Source of the DNA: Echria macrotheca
Taxonomy: Eukaryota > Ascomycota > Sordariomycetes > Sordariales > Schizotheciaceae
DNA: 64,000 bases
Direction of reading: 5' to 3'
Assembly (NCBI GenBank): GCA_030411725.1
Contig: MU839833.1
Location: 868,001 to 932,000 of the forward strand
This document shows, piece after piece, positions 22,149 through 34,223 of the stretch. The stretch's first letter is position 1; every line of letters starts with the position of its first letter. The notes beneath the pieces were generated by a model. The model was not told the origin of the DNA. It made no database searches and worked only from the letters and a program-made list of their open reading frames with translations. Position numbers and translations under genes: made by a program.

Positions 22149-24394
22149 TTACCGATTCCCGCCCTTGTAATTCCGACTCACATCCACCCCGGCCGAGACA
22201 TCCGCAGCAAACCCCTGCGGCGGCGGCACCTCCACGCCCGGCGGCACATATCCTCCGAGGATCGTGACCGCCGCAGCAAAATCGGCCCAGAAATCACACG
22301 GCGCGCGCAGGTTCTGATCGTCGCTGACGGTGCCGAATCCCCAATTTCCGACGTCCAGCACGCCCCGGGACGCCTGCTCGCCCTCGGGACACGACGGGTG
22401 CGACCAACTAATGGCAGGCGGCAGGTTCCAGATGGCGCGGCGCGTGTTGGGGTCCCCGGTGGTGATGAAGGAGGCGAAGTAGCTCTGCAGCGCGGCGCTG
22501 ATGCCCGAGACGAACATGCCCAGGGCGGGGACCATGAGCATGGAAACGAGGGAGGAGACATCGGCGGCGAGGGGGGAGTAAAATGTCGGGAGCAGGTCGG
22601 AGCCGTGGATCCCGGGGAAGACGGAGTATTGCATTGACCAGACCTTGGGCTCGCCGAGGGCGGTGGTGAGATCTGTATTTGGTTTGTTAGTATAGTTTAT
22701 TGGGATTGCTTCCGCGAGGAGCGAATAAACTGATCGGGAAATGAACGGGCTGCATATATCTCTTTTGAAGTGAGGGGAGAACAATATGCGGTTGTGCTTA
22801 TCTTGATAGCTGGAAAAGGGGGCAATAAAGGGGTGACGTAGCACAAGAACAACAACACAAGAAATCAGTAGGCAATTAACACAAGGAAATCAAACTCAGA
22901 AGCAATGAAACTTACATCGAATAGAACAAGTAAAACAGCTCTCGCGCAGAAAAGCCGAGACCCTTGCCGACTCCGTCTTATACTTGTTACTTTTCGCCAA
23001 CCCCGGATAGAACGCCTCGACCTTGCCCGTCACGCCCGCGGCCCGCGTATAATTCGGGAAGATGGCATCCAAGAATGTCGAAAACTGCGCGTCCGTCTGA
23101 ATCGCGCCGCTCACGAACAAGCCCGACTCGTCCGCCGTATGCGAGAGGATGGCGCCGTCCAGTCCCTTCCACACATTCCCCATCCGCAGCTCGACCTGCG
23201 GCAGCTGGCGTATCAACGACCCGTCGGCCGTCGGTCCGACCGCCATCGTGCCCGGGGTCTGTCTCTCACCGAGCAACTTATTCGCGCGCGCGAGGGCCGC
23301 TCCATCGGCACCCCGTAGACAGGCCAGCGTCTTATCCGGACACCCGGCCAGCTGGGCAAACGTCTCAAAGGTGGCCTGGACGGTTCCGGCGCGGTCCCAC
23401 ATGGGTTGGAACGCGGGCGACTGCAGGACGGCCTTGGAGAAGAGCGGGTCGAGCGTGCCGCCTTCGCCGACGAGGTGGTGAAGGATCGAGCCGGCGCCGG
23501 CGGACTCGCCCATGGCAGTCACTTTGGTCGGGTCGCCTCCTAGTAGGTGGATATAGTCCCGTACCCATTGTAATGCGGCCCGTTGGTCCCAGAGTCCGGC
23601 ATTAGGTAGACCGTCGCGTTCCATGGTCGTGCCGGCCAGCCAGCCGTAGGCGCCGAGGCGGTAGTTCATGGCGACGAAGATCATGTCGCCTTTGGACATC
23701 ATACCGGAGCCATCGTCTGCTTTTATTAGTGCTGCGTGTGGGTTGATATGAGAAAACTCACAGAACGGCAACTCGGGCTGGAGCGTGTCCTTGCTTCCAA
23801 AGACGTAGGCACCCCCGTAGATCCACACCACGACGGGAAGTTTGAGTGATGGATTCTTGAGTGCCTTGGCGGGCACGTAGACATCGAGGAACAGACAATC
23901 CTCGTCTCCGCCCTGGAAAAGGGGGATGGGGATTCCTCCAAGACTGCCTCGATGTTAGCTCATATTCTTCTAAGGAACATGGAAGGGTAAACATACAACT
24001 GGTTCACAGCCGCCCCGGCGGGAAAGTTATTCCCTGGGCCGACGAGGTTCATACCAGATATGGCCGACTGCACACACTTGTGCCCGTAACTGCCATCCTG
24101 CAGCGTAGACTCGGGCTGGGGCGGTGCTGGCTTGGCCCAGCGGAGGTTCCCGACCGGCGGAGCTGCATACCGGATGTTGCGAAAGATGTATCTATCTTGT
24201 CAGCTATTACTCGGGATGTTAGGTTAAAAGGAGACTCACATGTCGCTGGCGGGATGGTACGTTGCTGCCCGGTAGGAGCCGTAGGGCAGTGTGAGGATCG
24301 GCAGCGGCGACGGGTTCTGGTAGCTGATGCCCAGCGGGAGGGAGGAGACGACAGAGAGGTGGAAGGCCAGTAGCGATAGGATCACTGTCCACAT
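22149..24394 (-). CDS. secreted type-B carboxylesterase/lipase
   Basis: Five or six exons: 24394-24240, 24191-23997, 23943-23762, 23716-22916, then 22801-22149. The last may contain one more intron ending at about 22673 (TACTAAC..ACAG). Without that intron the product is 661 aa. It starts with a signal peptide (MWTVILSLLAFHLSVVSSLP). Alpha/beta-hydrolase landmarks of the carboxylesterase type-B family follow: IRYAAPPVGNLRWAKP, EDCLFLDVYVP, the oxyanion loop IYGGAY, the nucleophile motif GESAGAGS, an acidic residue in TADESGLF, and the His motif GIHGSDL. The family hydrolyses carboxylic esters, and the signal peptide suggests secretion or the endomembrane system. The substrate is unknown. Confidence 0.87.
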
Positions 24395-25816
24395 GTTTCC
24401 GGTGTCTCTCTGTGAAGCTAGCATCAAGCTACTTTCTCAGCAAACAAGTCCGACTCCCAAGAAAGCAACCGGTGACATGCGATCCAGTCGATCACCTCGA
24501 ATCAAGCCAGGCTCCAATGGCATTCGACGTATCCCTAGAGAAGCTTCAACAAAATCCAGAAACCTTGGCAAACAACAACACTGGGAAGGAGCTTCTAAAA
24601 GATACGAAGCTCCCTCCCCCCAACAAGCAAAACCAAGCTCCCCAAGCTCCCCACTCACACGAACCCCCATCCCATCGCGTCCCATCTCAAACCATCCCAC
24701 ATCGCCGGAGCAAAGACGCCTCACCCGCGTCCGTCCCCCCATCACGTCTCTCGCCATCCAATCCCTCCTCATAACCACAACATTCACAAGCCAAGCCCCC
24801 AACCCATCCAGATTCCTCCTCGGCCCGGGACTTCCCAGACAGGCAACTCATTCACACCACCCATCTCAACCCATCCATCAATCCATCCACTCGGAAGCCC
24901 AAAACCACCTCCGACCTAAAGTCCTGAACAACGGGGGTAAAACCACTCACGATCCTATCCCCAAACACACAATTGGCCCGTCCCCCCTCCCCATCCCCAG
25001 AGCCGCACACCCTCCATCAATCTCGGCGGTATACACTACGGTATACGTCTCTCCAAAAAAAAAGGTGCGGAATAATGAACGGGGTGGGAAATTACCCGCG
25101 CCAACCCAAACAGCCCCCTCAGACCAATCAGACCGCATAACCCCAACTTTCCCACCAAACGCCCGGATTTCGATAGTCTCTGCTCCTCCTCCATCAAAGA
25201 AGGAATGCGAGTCGTCACAATTTCATATCCTTCCAGTAAATAGTTCACCCGCTCACACTGTTCAGTAAATAAGCAGGTTGTTGATGTGATGAGTGGACGG
25301 GCGGAGTGATTCCGTCTTCCGGCGCCGAAGGAAGAGGAGGGGGGAAAAGTGGGTCATGACATGACATGTTCATCAGAAATTCTAGAGACGCGCAGGAAAT
25401 AAAAAGGACCTTGGTTCGTCAACTTTGCATGTGATGACCTTGAGAACTTCAAGAAAAATATTGATCAGAAGGATAGACCAGCGAACCAAGTAGGAGATGA
25501 TTTCTGTGGGTCATGCGGCGGTGATACCGACCGATGCGGAGATCCGCTGTGCCAAGTCCGGACCAGTCGGCCCCGGAGTGGGTCCCGCTTCACGGCCCGA
25601 TCGGCTTGCCTTGGACCGTGTCACAGACGTCTCAGACACCTCATCTCAGCGTATGTAAAGACATCATAAACTTATTTCGGTAAGTCCTCATATCCCAAAG
25701 AAAAGTCTGGACATTTCTCATCCCAAACGCCAGACAGAAGCCAAAATCAACCGGGAATGCCATGCAACCAGCAGGAACCATTTGCCATCAACCAGAAGAA
25801 AAAGTCGGCCAACTAT
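24395..25816. other. intergenic region (upstream of esterase)
   Basis: Contains a long stop-poor plus-strand stretch (24327-25268) that is C/A-rich, with CCATC-type simple sequence. It translates to Pro/Ser/Thr/His-rich protein and is antisense to the esterase first exon, so it is not called. The rest is 3' flank of the Ysc84 gene. Confidence 0.5.
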
Positions 25817-27174
25817 CTATCCCTCCCGCATCTTCACATAGTTGCTCGGGAATATGCCGTGTTTTGTCCCGATCATGCCCGTCCTGTAACCTGTTAGCAA
25901 GCGTCTCTCATCATGAAGCCTGAAGCACATACCACCAGTCATTATCGCTGTCCGTTTTCTTGAGGACCGTGATGATGTCGCCCTTCTTAAAGCTGAGATC
26001 ACCCGCTTGGTCCCCCTCAAAGGTGAAGAGTGCAACCGCCTCGTTCTTCTTCATGAGCGCCTGCTTGCCGGCAAAGTTGGGCTTTGGCGCCGCCGGTCTC
26101 CCCGGCCCCACCTTCTTCTCCCCGATGCCCGGCGACGGAGTATCGTTGAACGTGTTCGACCTCGAGCCCTGCGAGTAACCATGTGGCTGGTCGTATGTGT
26201 CATCCTGCCAGGTAGTGGCTCGCTTCGGCCGTCCAAACTCGTCGTGGGCTCGCCCGTCATCGTTGCCGTTATCTCTCCGTTGGCCCTCGCCGTACGCGCT
26301 TCCCGTCTTGTTCTTCCAGACCACCGGGTCCGGCGTTTCATCGTACACCGGGGTTTCGTTGTACATGTCCCGGTCACTTGTGGATCCCGTCGCCATACCG
26401 CTAAAGGCCCTCGAGTTGAGTATGTTCAGTAGCGGGTACGCCTGGGACGGGGGAGGAATCGTCCCCGAGAGCAGCTCGCGCGCCGCGATAGGACGTCCAT
26501 AGAGCTTGGTATTGGCATCTTTCCGCTCGATAATGACCGAGCCTTCCAGTGACACACCGGCAAACAAGCCCTTGGTCTTGGAGTAGCTGAAGATTCCAGC
26601 AACACTCTTGAGCGAAGCTGCTCCGGCGGCTTCGGCATTCCTTCCTACCGGTCCTGCAGCAATTGAAACGTTTCCACCGAGCGTGAGGGAGCCAGCCTGA
26701 GAGAAAGTCTTTACGGCACTCGCATCGTTGAGGATGAAAACGAAGTCCGTCAGTTCGAAGCCGATCTGGCCGCCGAAACCAGCACCGCCCGTCGCGATGG
26801 CGCTCGGCGCGCTCCAGGAGCCGTTCGGAAGACGGGCGACGACAAGGCCGCTTCCGAAGCGGGCAGAGCCGAGGAAGCCGGCCTTGATAACCGTGAGGAT
26901 CGCGAGGCCCTGTTGCAAGCCTTGTCAGTCCAGCAGACTCGCCGGTGTCTCGCTCCTATTCCTACCTTAGCATTCGCCAGCACCGACGGCGGGATGACTT
27001 TCTCGGGACCCAAGGGTTGTCGGGGGTCGATAAACGAGCCGAGGATCTTGCCGCATTTCTTGCACTCGGCTGTGAAAGGCTGTCAGTCTCCAGTGCGTCC
27101 AAGATCTTGCTTCTCATAACGTTCGGGGTTTGCTCACAGGCTAAGCTCGAGGGTAGAGGATTGTTGATTCCCAT
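25817..27174 (-). CDS. Ysc84/SH3YL1-family actin-binding protein with C-terminal SH3 domain
   Basis: Four exons, 27174-27138, 27069-26966, 26909-25933 and 25883-25817, give 394 aa; all three introns are GT-AG and in phase. Residues 14-230 form the Ysc84/SYLF lipid- and actin-binding domain (GSFIDPRQPLGPEKVIPPSV, GLAILTVIKAGFLGSARFGS, GGAGFGGQIGFELTDFVFIL). A disordered Asp/Gly/Asn-rich linker follows. The SH3 domain (about 335-392) has ALFTFEGDQAGDLSF, DWW and GIFPSNYVKM. It is orthologous in layout to yeast Lsb3/Lsb4 (Ysc84), which act in endocytic actin patches. An ECKKC pair near residue 15 is visible. The ATG has no upstream alternative in frame. Confidence 0.92.
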
Positions 27175-28212
27175 GGCTTATCAATAACTTTCTCAGATTA
27201 CAAGTAGATCGAAAATTCGGAGGAGTACGGGAGTTGCGAAGAATAATAATGCGGTCGGGCAGGGATCACGGTCGCAAAGCGGATTGTGGTGAGGCAGCCC
27301 GGAGGTTGAGATTAGTGGTGCAGGTGGGATGCCTGAGCAGCCGTGGGGTCGATTGGTTCCGGGGAGGTGGGAATTGGTTAGCTCCGCTCCTAAAAACGCC
27401 CACTGGACCACTGGTTCCGCAGCTTTCGAATCGTGCTTTCCGGCCAGTCCGAGTGTCGTCAGGGTCGTCGCATGTACACCCTCTAGCTGCTGCTGGGTTT
27501 CTTTTTGTGTTAAATCTTCACAATGATAGACAGTTATTCTGACTGCCGCGCGTCCGGGGCTGTGGAGGCAAATGATATGATGCCCAGACAGCTGCTGAGT
27601 TCCCCCGCATTGTCGAACCGCATCGAATGGCCCCGCCACACGATGGCTGGGCGTTGGAGGACCGTCGATCGAGATACCGAATCAGCATTGTAGATACGCG
27701 TATATCCGTATTGATTGTGGTATAACGCGTCGAATGAGGGCAGTATGGAAGCTCAAGGCGGCAGATGCGGCCGAGTGGAATCAAAGTCAGAGATGTCTAG
27801 ACACTCCGCATTGCTCCCTCCCTCTCTGTCCGTCTTCACCCAGCCGAGCCCTGACATCATTGTGCACAGCCACATGTGGCTGAGGCCAGGCCAGACAGCC
27901 GGTGCCGGGTGAGCCCCAAACTCCACGATGCCGATTCGTAACCCCTTTCAACCCCGAAAACGACCAACCACTTTTGCGACAAACGACCTACGAGACGCCA
28001 CCTGACGGAGTGGAGCGACGGCGACCGCTCATCCGAGAATAGAGCGACTACCACAGCACAGCCAGACCCTGAAAGCCGACCTCGATAACCCAGTGCCAAG
28101 TCTCACTCCACTGGCCTCGTCGGCGAGCACATCCACGACCCGTTGAATTCGGGGAGGCAACGACGACATACCCACATACCCAGCAAGGAATCCAAGATAA
28201 TAAGGAAACAAA
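27175..28212. other. divergent promoter region of Ysc84-like and BET1 genes
   Basis: One-kb spacer between divergent genes. The frames present are short and overlap on both strands. A GGCCGAGTGG motif at 27769-27778 resembles a tRNA A box, but no matching B box or stems follow. Confidence 0.5.
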
Positions 28213-28574
28213 ATGTCGGAGGCATACGAGCGCGAGCGCCAAAACAACGCCCGGCTCGAGGAGCTCTCGTCAAAGGTCTCGGCCTTGCGTGGCGTAACGA
28301 TTGACATTTACGACAATGCCCGCGCCCACGAAGTCATCGATTCGACCGTATGTTTCCCCGTGTCCCCGATAATACTCACAGGATAAGTATACAAGCGCTA
28401 ATCTCCTTTACGCAGTCCGAAACTTTCTCGTCAATGGGTACTCAGCTCAAAGGCTCTGCGACGCGACTCGGCCGCATGGCTGCCTCTGGGAACAAGGTCG
28501 CCGTACTGAAGCTATCGGGCATCATCATTGGAACCATCATATTCCTGTATTACCTGTCAAAGTTGTTTTTCTAG
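28213..28574 (+). CDS. BET1: Bet1-like SNARE protein
   Basis: Two exons, 28213-28347 and 28416-28574, split at phase 0 by intron 28348-28415 (GTATGT..GCTAAT..GCAG), give 97 aa. A short amino end (MSEAYERERQNNARLEEL) leads into one SNARE coiled-coil helix (heptad hydrophobics through LSSKVSALRGVTIDIYDNA and SETFSSMGTQLKGSATRLGR). The protein ends in a tail anchor (LSGIIIGTIIFLYYLSKLFF). Size and order match Bet1, the Qc SNARE for ER-to-Golgi vesicle fusion, though it is shorter than yeast Bet1. The start has good context (AACAAAATG). Confidence 0.9.
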
Positions 28575-29007
28575 TCTGCTGGGACAAAGTCGGAGTTGGC
28601 CGGAGTTTTGAGGTGACCAGCTGTTCACATTCAAATGCTGTCATGGGTCGGTTGTTTTATATGACGAGAGCGGACGACTTGTATATTTATGTACTGGTGA
28701 TACAATGACCAGCTGGTTTGGGTCGATTCCGGGCTGGAGAAACGGTATAGCATGGCGTCAAGGTTGGCTTCGGTTCGTCCTAATGAGCATCATATCATTC
28801 TTCCACTGCAAGACAACCTGCATAATCACATGTACCGGCAAAGGGTGAGAGAACAGCATCCAATTTTCTCGGTCCTACAGCTGCAAGCACAATCTAGGTG
28901 CTCCAAGGGCAATGCCCGCCTTAGCGTGCTTCAACAGACTTTCACCGACGAGCTAATGCTTCTCACAGCCAATCCCTGCATCCTGCCGGCTAGAAATGGG
29001 GTTTCCA
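28575..29007. other. convergent 3' flank
   Basis: 433 bp between the BET1 and ArfGAP stops. Likely 3' UTRs; nothing else was recognised. Confidence 0.5.
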
Positions 29008-30762
29008 CTATTGCCAGACATTCGAGAATAGGTCTTCGCTGCCTCCGAATCCGCTTCCCGACTTGGTGGCGCCAGTAGTATTCGTAGTTGTGGTAGTTGT
29101 GCTGCTCGTCCACCCGCCAAATTCCTCGTCAGCCGCCACTTTAGGAGCCAACGAGAAGCCGCCCGAAGCACCAGGCACTATCGGCTGGTTTGCCAATGAA
29201 CCACCGCCCGAACCCCAGCCGAAATCGTTCGTGACCGCCGGAGATGTCTTCGCTACTACCGGGGTCTGCTGCTTAGGTGCCTCAGGTGCAGACCACGCGT
29301 TCCCCCACACATCAGCACCTGACAAGCTGTTTGAGCCAAAAGATCCCAGCGAGTTGATCGGGTTGGATGTCGTCGTTGCGGAGGCTGGTGCGGGTTTTGA
29401 TTGGGCTGATAGGTTGAAAACTGAGTTCGACGTGGACGCAGATACCGCGGCTGGCTGCAGCGGGGGCGCAGCGGGGGTAGTAGGTGCAGGAGACGAGAAA
29501 TCAAACAGATCACCGAGAGCTGCTGAGGCCGGTGCGGGAGCCGGTTTAACGCTCGCCGCCGGCGATGACACCGGAGAGGTCATCCCTCCAAAGCTCAACG
29601 GGTTCCCAATGGACTGCTTAGGTTGGTGGGTGGGTACGGAAGAAGCAGGCTTTGAATCAAAGAAGCTACCACCGCCCAGGCCTGAGAAGGCGGACGAGCT
29701 GGAGGGGGCTGGGCGTGACGATGAGAAGCTTCCAAGACTCGCAAAGGCATCATTCTGGGGCGACTTCGCTGGCGGTGAGGCCCCAAAACTAAGGCTGCTG
29801 AAGGCATCGTTGAGACCACCAAACGAGCTCTGCGTTTGGCTCATCCCTGGAGATGGCATGCCACCTCCGATTGAGCCCGAAGGAGCGTGGGATGCTGCCT
29901 GGGGTTGGGGCTTGGGAGCCGTGGCGTAAAGTGAAAGAATCGACTGCTTCAAGTCAGGCCGGGATTGACTCCCAGCGCCCGGAGTGCCAGTCGTGCTTGC
30001 CGGTCTCGGAGGGGCCGCTGTATCGGCGCCCAGGAAATCCAATCCAAGGAGCGAGTCCTTAGTGCTTGTGGCCTTCGGAGGAGCAGGATCAGACTTGGGC
30101 GGCACCTGGGTCGACGTAGGTCCCGCGGTGCTGGACCTCTGCGGAATGGGATCTCCGCCGATGAGGTCGGCCTGCGGAGCGGCAGGTCGTGGAGCTGAGG
30201 ACTGGCCGATGGACGCTTTACGCATCGACTCCCTCTTCTCTACCACCTTCTTCTCCTTTACGACACTCAGCGGGATATCGTCGTCGCCCTCGGCATCCAG
30301 CGTCGAGGGATCCGGCATTGGTCCGTCCATAACCCATCTCTTCAGCTCGTATTTCGTTCTAATGAAGTTCTCGATTTTGGCTTCGGAAGGCACGTGGCCA
30401 GGAGCCAGTTTAGCCTCCCAATATTTGTTTGCTCGAGCATTACCCCAGCTGAGGATGCTCTGTAGTTGCTCGTCGGTCCAGGAATCGAGGTCGACAGACT
30501 TGACGCGACTGATGTGGGTGCCCATGCCACGGTGGATGCCCGAGCATCGGATACATACGAACACGCCTAGGTTCCAAGAAGCCCATCTCGGGTCTTGAGC
30601 AAGTCAGCGAAGCCGTACCATTTAGGGTCCGATGATGCACTCACGTTTATTCCGTTTGCAATCGGCGCACACCTTGTTCGCTTCAAGCTTCAACAGACTT
30701 TTGATCGTCGCCGTGTTCTGCGCCGCCCTCTCGTGGGCGGGATTGACTGGTCGTCGAGACAT
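29008..30762 (-). CDS. Arf GTPase-activating protein (Age2/SMAP-like)
   Basis: Two exons, 30762-30645 and 30593-29008, joined over intron 30644-30594 (GTGAGT..GCTGAC..CAAG), give 567 aa. The N-terminal ArfGAP domain (about 15-135) has the zinc finger C32-x2-C35-x17-C53-x2-C56 and the arginine finger in SGIHRGMG, then SVDLDSWTDEQLQ. The remaining 430 residues are Ser/Pro/Ala/Gly-rich and disordered. The C-terminal end is a short conserved-looking motif (GSEDLFSNVWQ). The family stimulates GTP hydrolysis on Arf proteins at Golgi and endosomal membranes. Closest layout is fungal Age2 or SMAP. BET1 converges on it. Confidence 0.92.
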
Positions 30763-31623
30763 GGTGGCGATGAGGAACAACGGTCGAGGAGTGGGAGTGG
30801 CGGTTTACGGTCGAAAACAAAGAACTCGAGGGAAAACCAGACAGTCTAAACTTTTAACGTCGCAAGATCTAGGTTCAGGCAGACGGCGCGGGTTTGCGAC
30901 AGTCTGCCTCGATGAGTTGATCTCGATAAGGTCCAGTCGGAGCCTGAACCCATGCCGGAGCCACTTTGGCCACTCTTCAACAAGCCACTCACCCGCTGGA
31001 ACGCCCCGCGATTGTCCCCACCCGCCTAGCCCCTGTAGCACAAGCCACACTGAGTTTGCGATAAGATAGGCACCCCATCAGTGACCCCACCACCTAGTCT
31101 ACTCTACACTACACAGTAACACCGACCTCATCCACGAAGTTCGACTCGATTCCGATGAGCAGTGCCGGTGGAGGACGCCTTCATCATGAATATCTCCAAA
31201 AGCTAAATCTCAAATATGTCAAATGGAAAGCACATATGTACAATTCTACCCCGGTCAAGTCGGTGGCTGCCCCGAAACCGCGGCTGCTGCGCCTCGGCAC
31301 AATAAATCCTTTGTTGTTCAGTGATGAGGAATCAAATTTGTGACGCAACCGATCTGAAGCTCTCAGTCGCAAAGTTGTAAGCGCAATCGGTAGGGCGCCA
31401 ATTGGCCTATCCACGCCGCATCCGTGATTCCAAACCTCCTGCATCGATTGCCCTGTGTTTTCTACGCTGCCACAGCCACCCTTTAGATATTTGTCAACCC
31501 TCTTGATACCGGCTCCTCGGGTTCAACCTCATGCGAGTCTCACCCCAAGACCCCAATCGCATATAATAAACCAGAAGACGCCCTTCTATATCTCACATCT
31601 CATTCTCCAACACCAACTTCTTG
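30763..31623. other. divergent promoter region of ArfGAP and MsrB genes
   Basis: 860 bp upstream of two divergent genes. No coding frame with support; pyrimidine-rich stretches occur before the MsrB start. Confidence 0.5.
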
Positions 31624-32241
31624 ATGCGCCCATTTCAAACACCATTTCTTCGCACCTTTCGCAGCTTCTTCCTGTACCAGCGAAACCTTCTCCGCAAACA
31701 ACTACCAGTCTCACCACCGGCGCGGACAACAACGCTCAAATCCATGCCCACCATCCCTTTCTTCTCCAGCCTCTTCAGCTCTTCGTCTCCGTCCAGCAAG
31801 ATGTCATTCCCCGACGAGCGCTCGCCTGACGAGTGGCGCGCGGTGCTCTCGCGCGAGCAGTTCCGCATCCTGCGCGAAAAGGGCACCGAAGCCCCCCACT
31901 CGGGAGTCTACGACAAGCACTACCCCGACGCCGGCGTGTACACGTGTGCCGGCTGCGATGCGCCGCTGTACAAGGCCTCGCACAAGTTCTCGTCGGGCTG
32001 TGGCTGGCCGGCCTACTTTGACAGTATCCCGGGGGCGGTCACGCGGCACGAGGACCGCACCTTCGGCATGGCCCGCACCGAGATCGTCTGCTCCAACTGC
32101 GGTGGCCACCTCGGCCACGTCTTCAAGGGCGAGGGCTTCGCCACTCCGACGGACGAGCGGCATTGTGTCAACTCGGTCAGCTTAAAGTTCTCCCCCGAGG
32201 ACAAGCCGGTTCAGCCGGCGAAGGACGAGCCCAAGGCTTAA
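31624..32241 (+). CDS. msrB: peptide-methionine (R)-S-oxide reductase, MsrB type
   Basis: Intronless frame of 205 aa from ATG 31624. It reduces methionine-R-sulfoxide in proteins using thioredoxin. The SelR domain (about 65-195) begins SPDEWRAVLSREQFRILREK. It carries the two zinc CxxC pairs (CAGCDAPL and CSNCGG), the SGCGWPAYF motif and the catalytic Cys181 in RHCVNS. The first 55 residues are Arg-rich without acids (MRPFQTPFLRTFRSFFLYQR), typical of a mitochondrial presequence. In-frame ATGs at 31744 and 31801 lie between presequence and domain and could start a cytosolic form. Confidence 0.94.
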   Translation: MRPFQTPFLRTFRSFFLYQRNLLRKQLPVSPPARTTTLKSMPTIPFFSSLFSSSSPSSKMSFPDERSPDEWRAVLSREQFRILREKGTEAPHSGVYDKHYPDAGVYTCAGCDAPLYKASHKFSSGCGWPAYFDSIPGAVTRHEDRTFGMARTEIVCSNCGGHLGHVFKGEGFATPTDERHCVNSVSLKFSPEDKPVQPAKDEPKA

Positions 32242-32528
32242 TTAAGGAATTCTGGAGTGCTGCCAGTGTTTGGTCTTGTATATATATGTAAATCGACCAA
32301 GTGGTCTCCAGTCATCAAGATATGATTGGATGCCCTAATGAGGTTATGGAGTCAGAGATATCAAATACAATTTATCATCAACTTGTTATTAGAAACTGCA
32401 AGCCAGATTGCGATAGTCAACGATGTCTCGTATTGCAACTTGGACAACGAGCTATGATAATCGCCTACCAAGACTACTAGTATCAACCAACAGCCAAAAC
32501 TTCACAACATCGCACACAGATTCACCGT
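32242..32528. other. convergent 3' flank
   Basis: AT-rich 287-bp spacer between converging stops, with likely polyadenylation signals. No other feature was seen. Confidence 0.5.
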
Positions 32529-34223
32529 CTAGTCAGCCCCTAAGTCTCGCATCTTCCGTACCACCGTGCCTGTTATCTCATACAGCTGTTTTGCCCATTC
32601 TTCCCCATATTTTGATAGGATCTTGTCCGCTTCCTCTGTATTCTCAGCCACCTCCGCCTCCTTTCGGCCTCTCTCATATAAATCGATCCAAACTTCAGTT
32701 ACGCGCTGTAGTCCTTCGTGGCTAAGCTCGAGAGCCGAGAGAACAGTCTCATCGATATCCTTACTTGCAGGAGGAAAGTAGTGAGTCCGCTGGCCCCCAA
32801 AGGTATCTCTGCCAGAACCATTTGTCGAGTAACTCGGCTCATTCCACGAATAATCGAGAGTGTCTGCTTGATCGGACGAGATTGTGGATTGGGAGTCGGT
32901 ATTTTCGAAGGGAGTCGAGATGGCGCGAGGAAGCACAAATCTGGAAGGCGATAATGTAACGGCTTTGAAGTCCGCTGTATCTGGACCGTCTGGCGGCAAC
33001 CGTGGAGCACTCCTCCCGACTTCCATTCCACGCGAAACGGGCTTCGGGACACCGGGAGGCTGTAGTTTTTTTGCCTGATCTGACATGCTTGATCCCTGAG
33101 GAAAGCCCAAATGGCTTGCCTTGCGTCTCATAGAGTCATGGCTGTCAAGGTGTTGTGGCCGTTGAAGAAGGCCATTCTTGTCGGATAAGCGATGGCTCGT
33201 TAATCGTGCAATATCCTCTCTTTCCAGGGTCTTATCGAAATGCTTCGAAACGGTATATATACGTTGCTCCGGGATATCGGGAAGCCTGGATAGTTTTCTT
33301 ATTCGAGCCCTGTTCCCCGGGACAGAGCTTATTCTACTGATCTTATACACTCCCTCTCCCAAGATACCGGTTGTTGTTGCTGGGCGAGGGGGATAATGGA
33401 CTGGGGAATACACTGGCCTTGTCAACTGGAGCGCTGCATTCTGGCTTGCTGGTCTGCTGGGTGGAGCGTGTCGGACAAGCCCATACGCCGAATTCATCAG
33501 ATAAGGGGACCGCCAGTCAGCGGTGCTCGGGAGAGAAGATCCAGCTGGGCTTCCTCCCAGCAAATGTGGAGGGTCGTCGAGATAGGACGCATAACTTCCT
33601 TGGCTTGAAAGTTCTGTGGTTTGACTGCTCATCGGCTCGGCTGATATTTGTCTGCCGGCTGACCTACTTTGGGCAGTAGGAATATTTAATGTATGTAACT
33701 CGAAAATGACTTTATCAAAGTCTGCTCTTCCTCGAAACCGCAGCACTAAAAAAGACTGCCCATAGACTAGAATCAGTAATACTCTGAGACAAAGTAAAGG
33801 CAGACTGCTGTTACCTTCGTGTTTCCCTTTGGATATCGGAAAGTGAGAGAGCAGTCCAGGGATTCCGATTCCACAGCATGTTCGGCTGGCAAGCTCCTTG
33901 ATTCCTGCGGCACCTCGAAATTTGCCAAGTCAAGCAATTCCTGGCCAGTCAGCGTTGGACAAGGAATCGAATTCTTCGAACGAATTGGCCATGGAACAAA
34001 CCAGCTCTGTAGCCTTGTCCTTCACATGGACCATCATGAGATGGCGTCGGACAGACTTGTGGCTCTTTGAACCGGTAAAAGGAACGCGCGGACCCGGCAC
34101 ATCTTGGGCTTTCAGCACCAGTTGGGGGTTCCTAAAGTTTCCATGGCGATGACCCATAGAGATACTCTGTAGATCAAATCGAAGGATGGAGTGTCTTGTA
34201 AGGAGCGTACCGTGGGACGCCAT
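32529..34223 (-). CDS. hypothetical protein with C-terminal helical domain
   Basis: Three-exon model 34223-34002, 33940-33815, 33755-32529 gives 524 aa. Introns are 34001-33941 (GTTTGT..GCTGAC..CCAG) and 33814-33756 (GTAACA..TACTGAT..GCAG), both phase 0. The second join creates a natural beta-strand run (LTFRYPKGNTK then SFLVLRFRGRADFDKVIFEL). The middle is Ser/Pro/Arg-rich and disordered. The last 90 residues are helical (DETVLSALELSHEGLQRVTE, AEVAENTEEADKILSKYGEE). The family is not recognised. The first exon is the least certain part. Confidence 0.6.

Noticed and set aside
24327..25268. 313-codon plus-strand open frame
   Set aside because: C/A-rich simple sequence, Pro/Ser/Thr/His translation with no domain, and antisense to the esterase first exon.
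27755..27840. GGCCGAGTGG resembling the A box of a Ser/Leu tRNA
   Set aside because: No B box and no pairing acceptor or anticodon stems follow.
29063..29929. 288-codon frame antisense to the ArfGAP gene
   Set aside because: Explained as a shadow of the Ser/Pro/Ala/Gly-rich ArfGAP tail; the ArfGAP reading has a clear zinc finger and conserved end.
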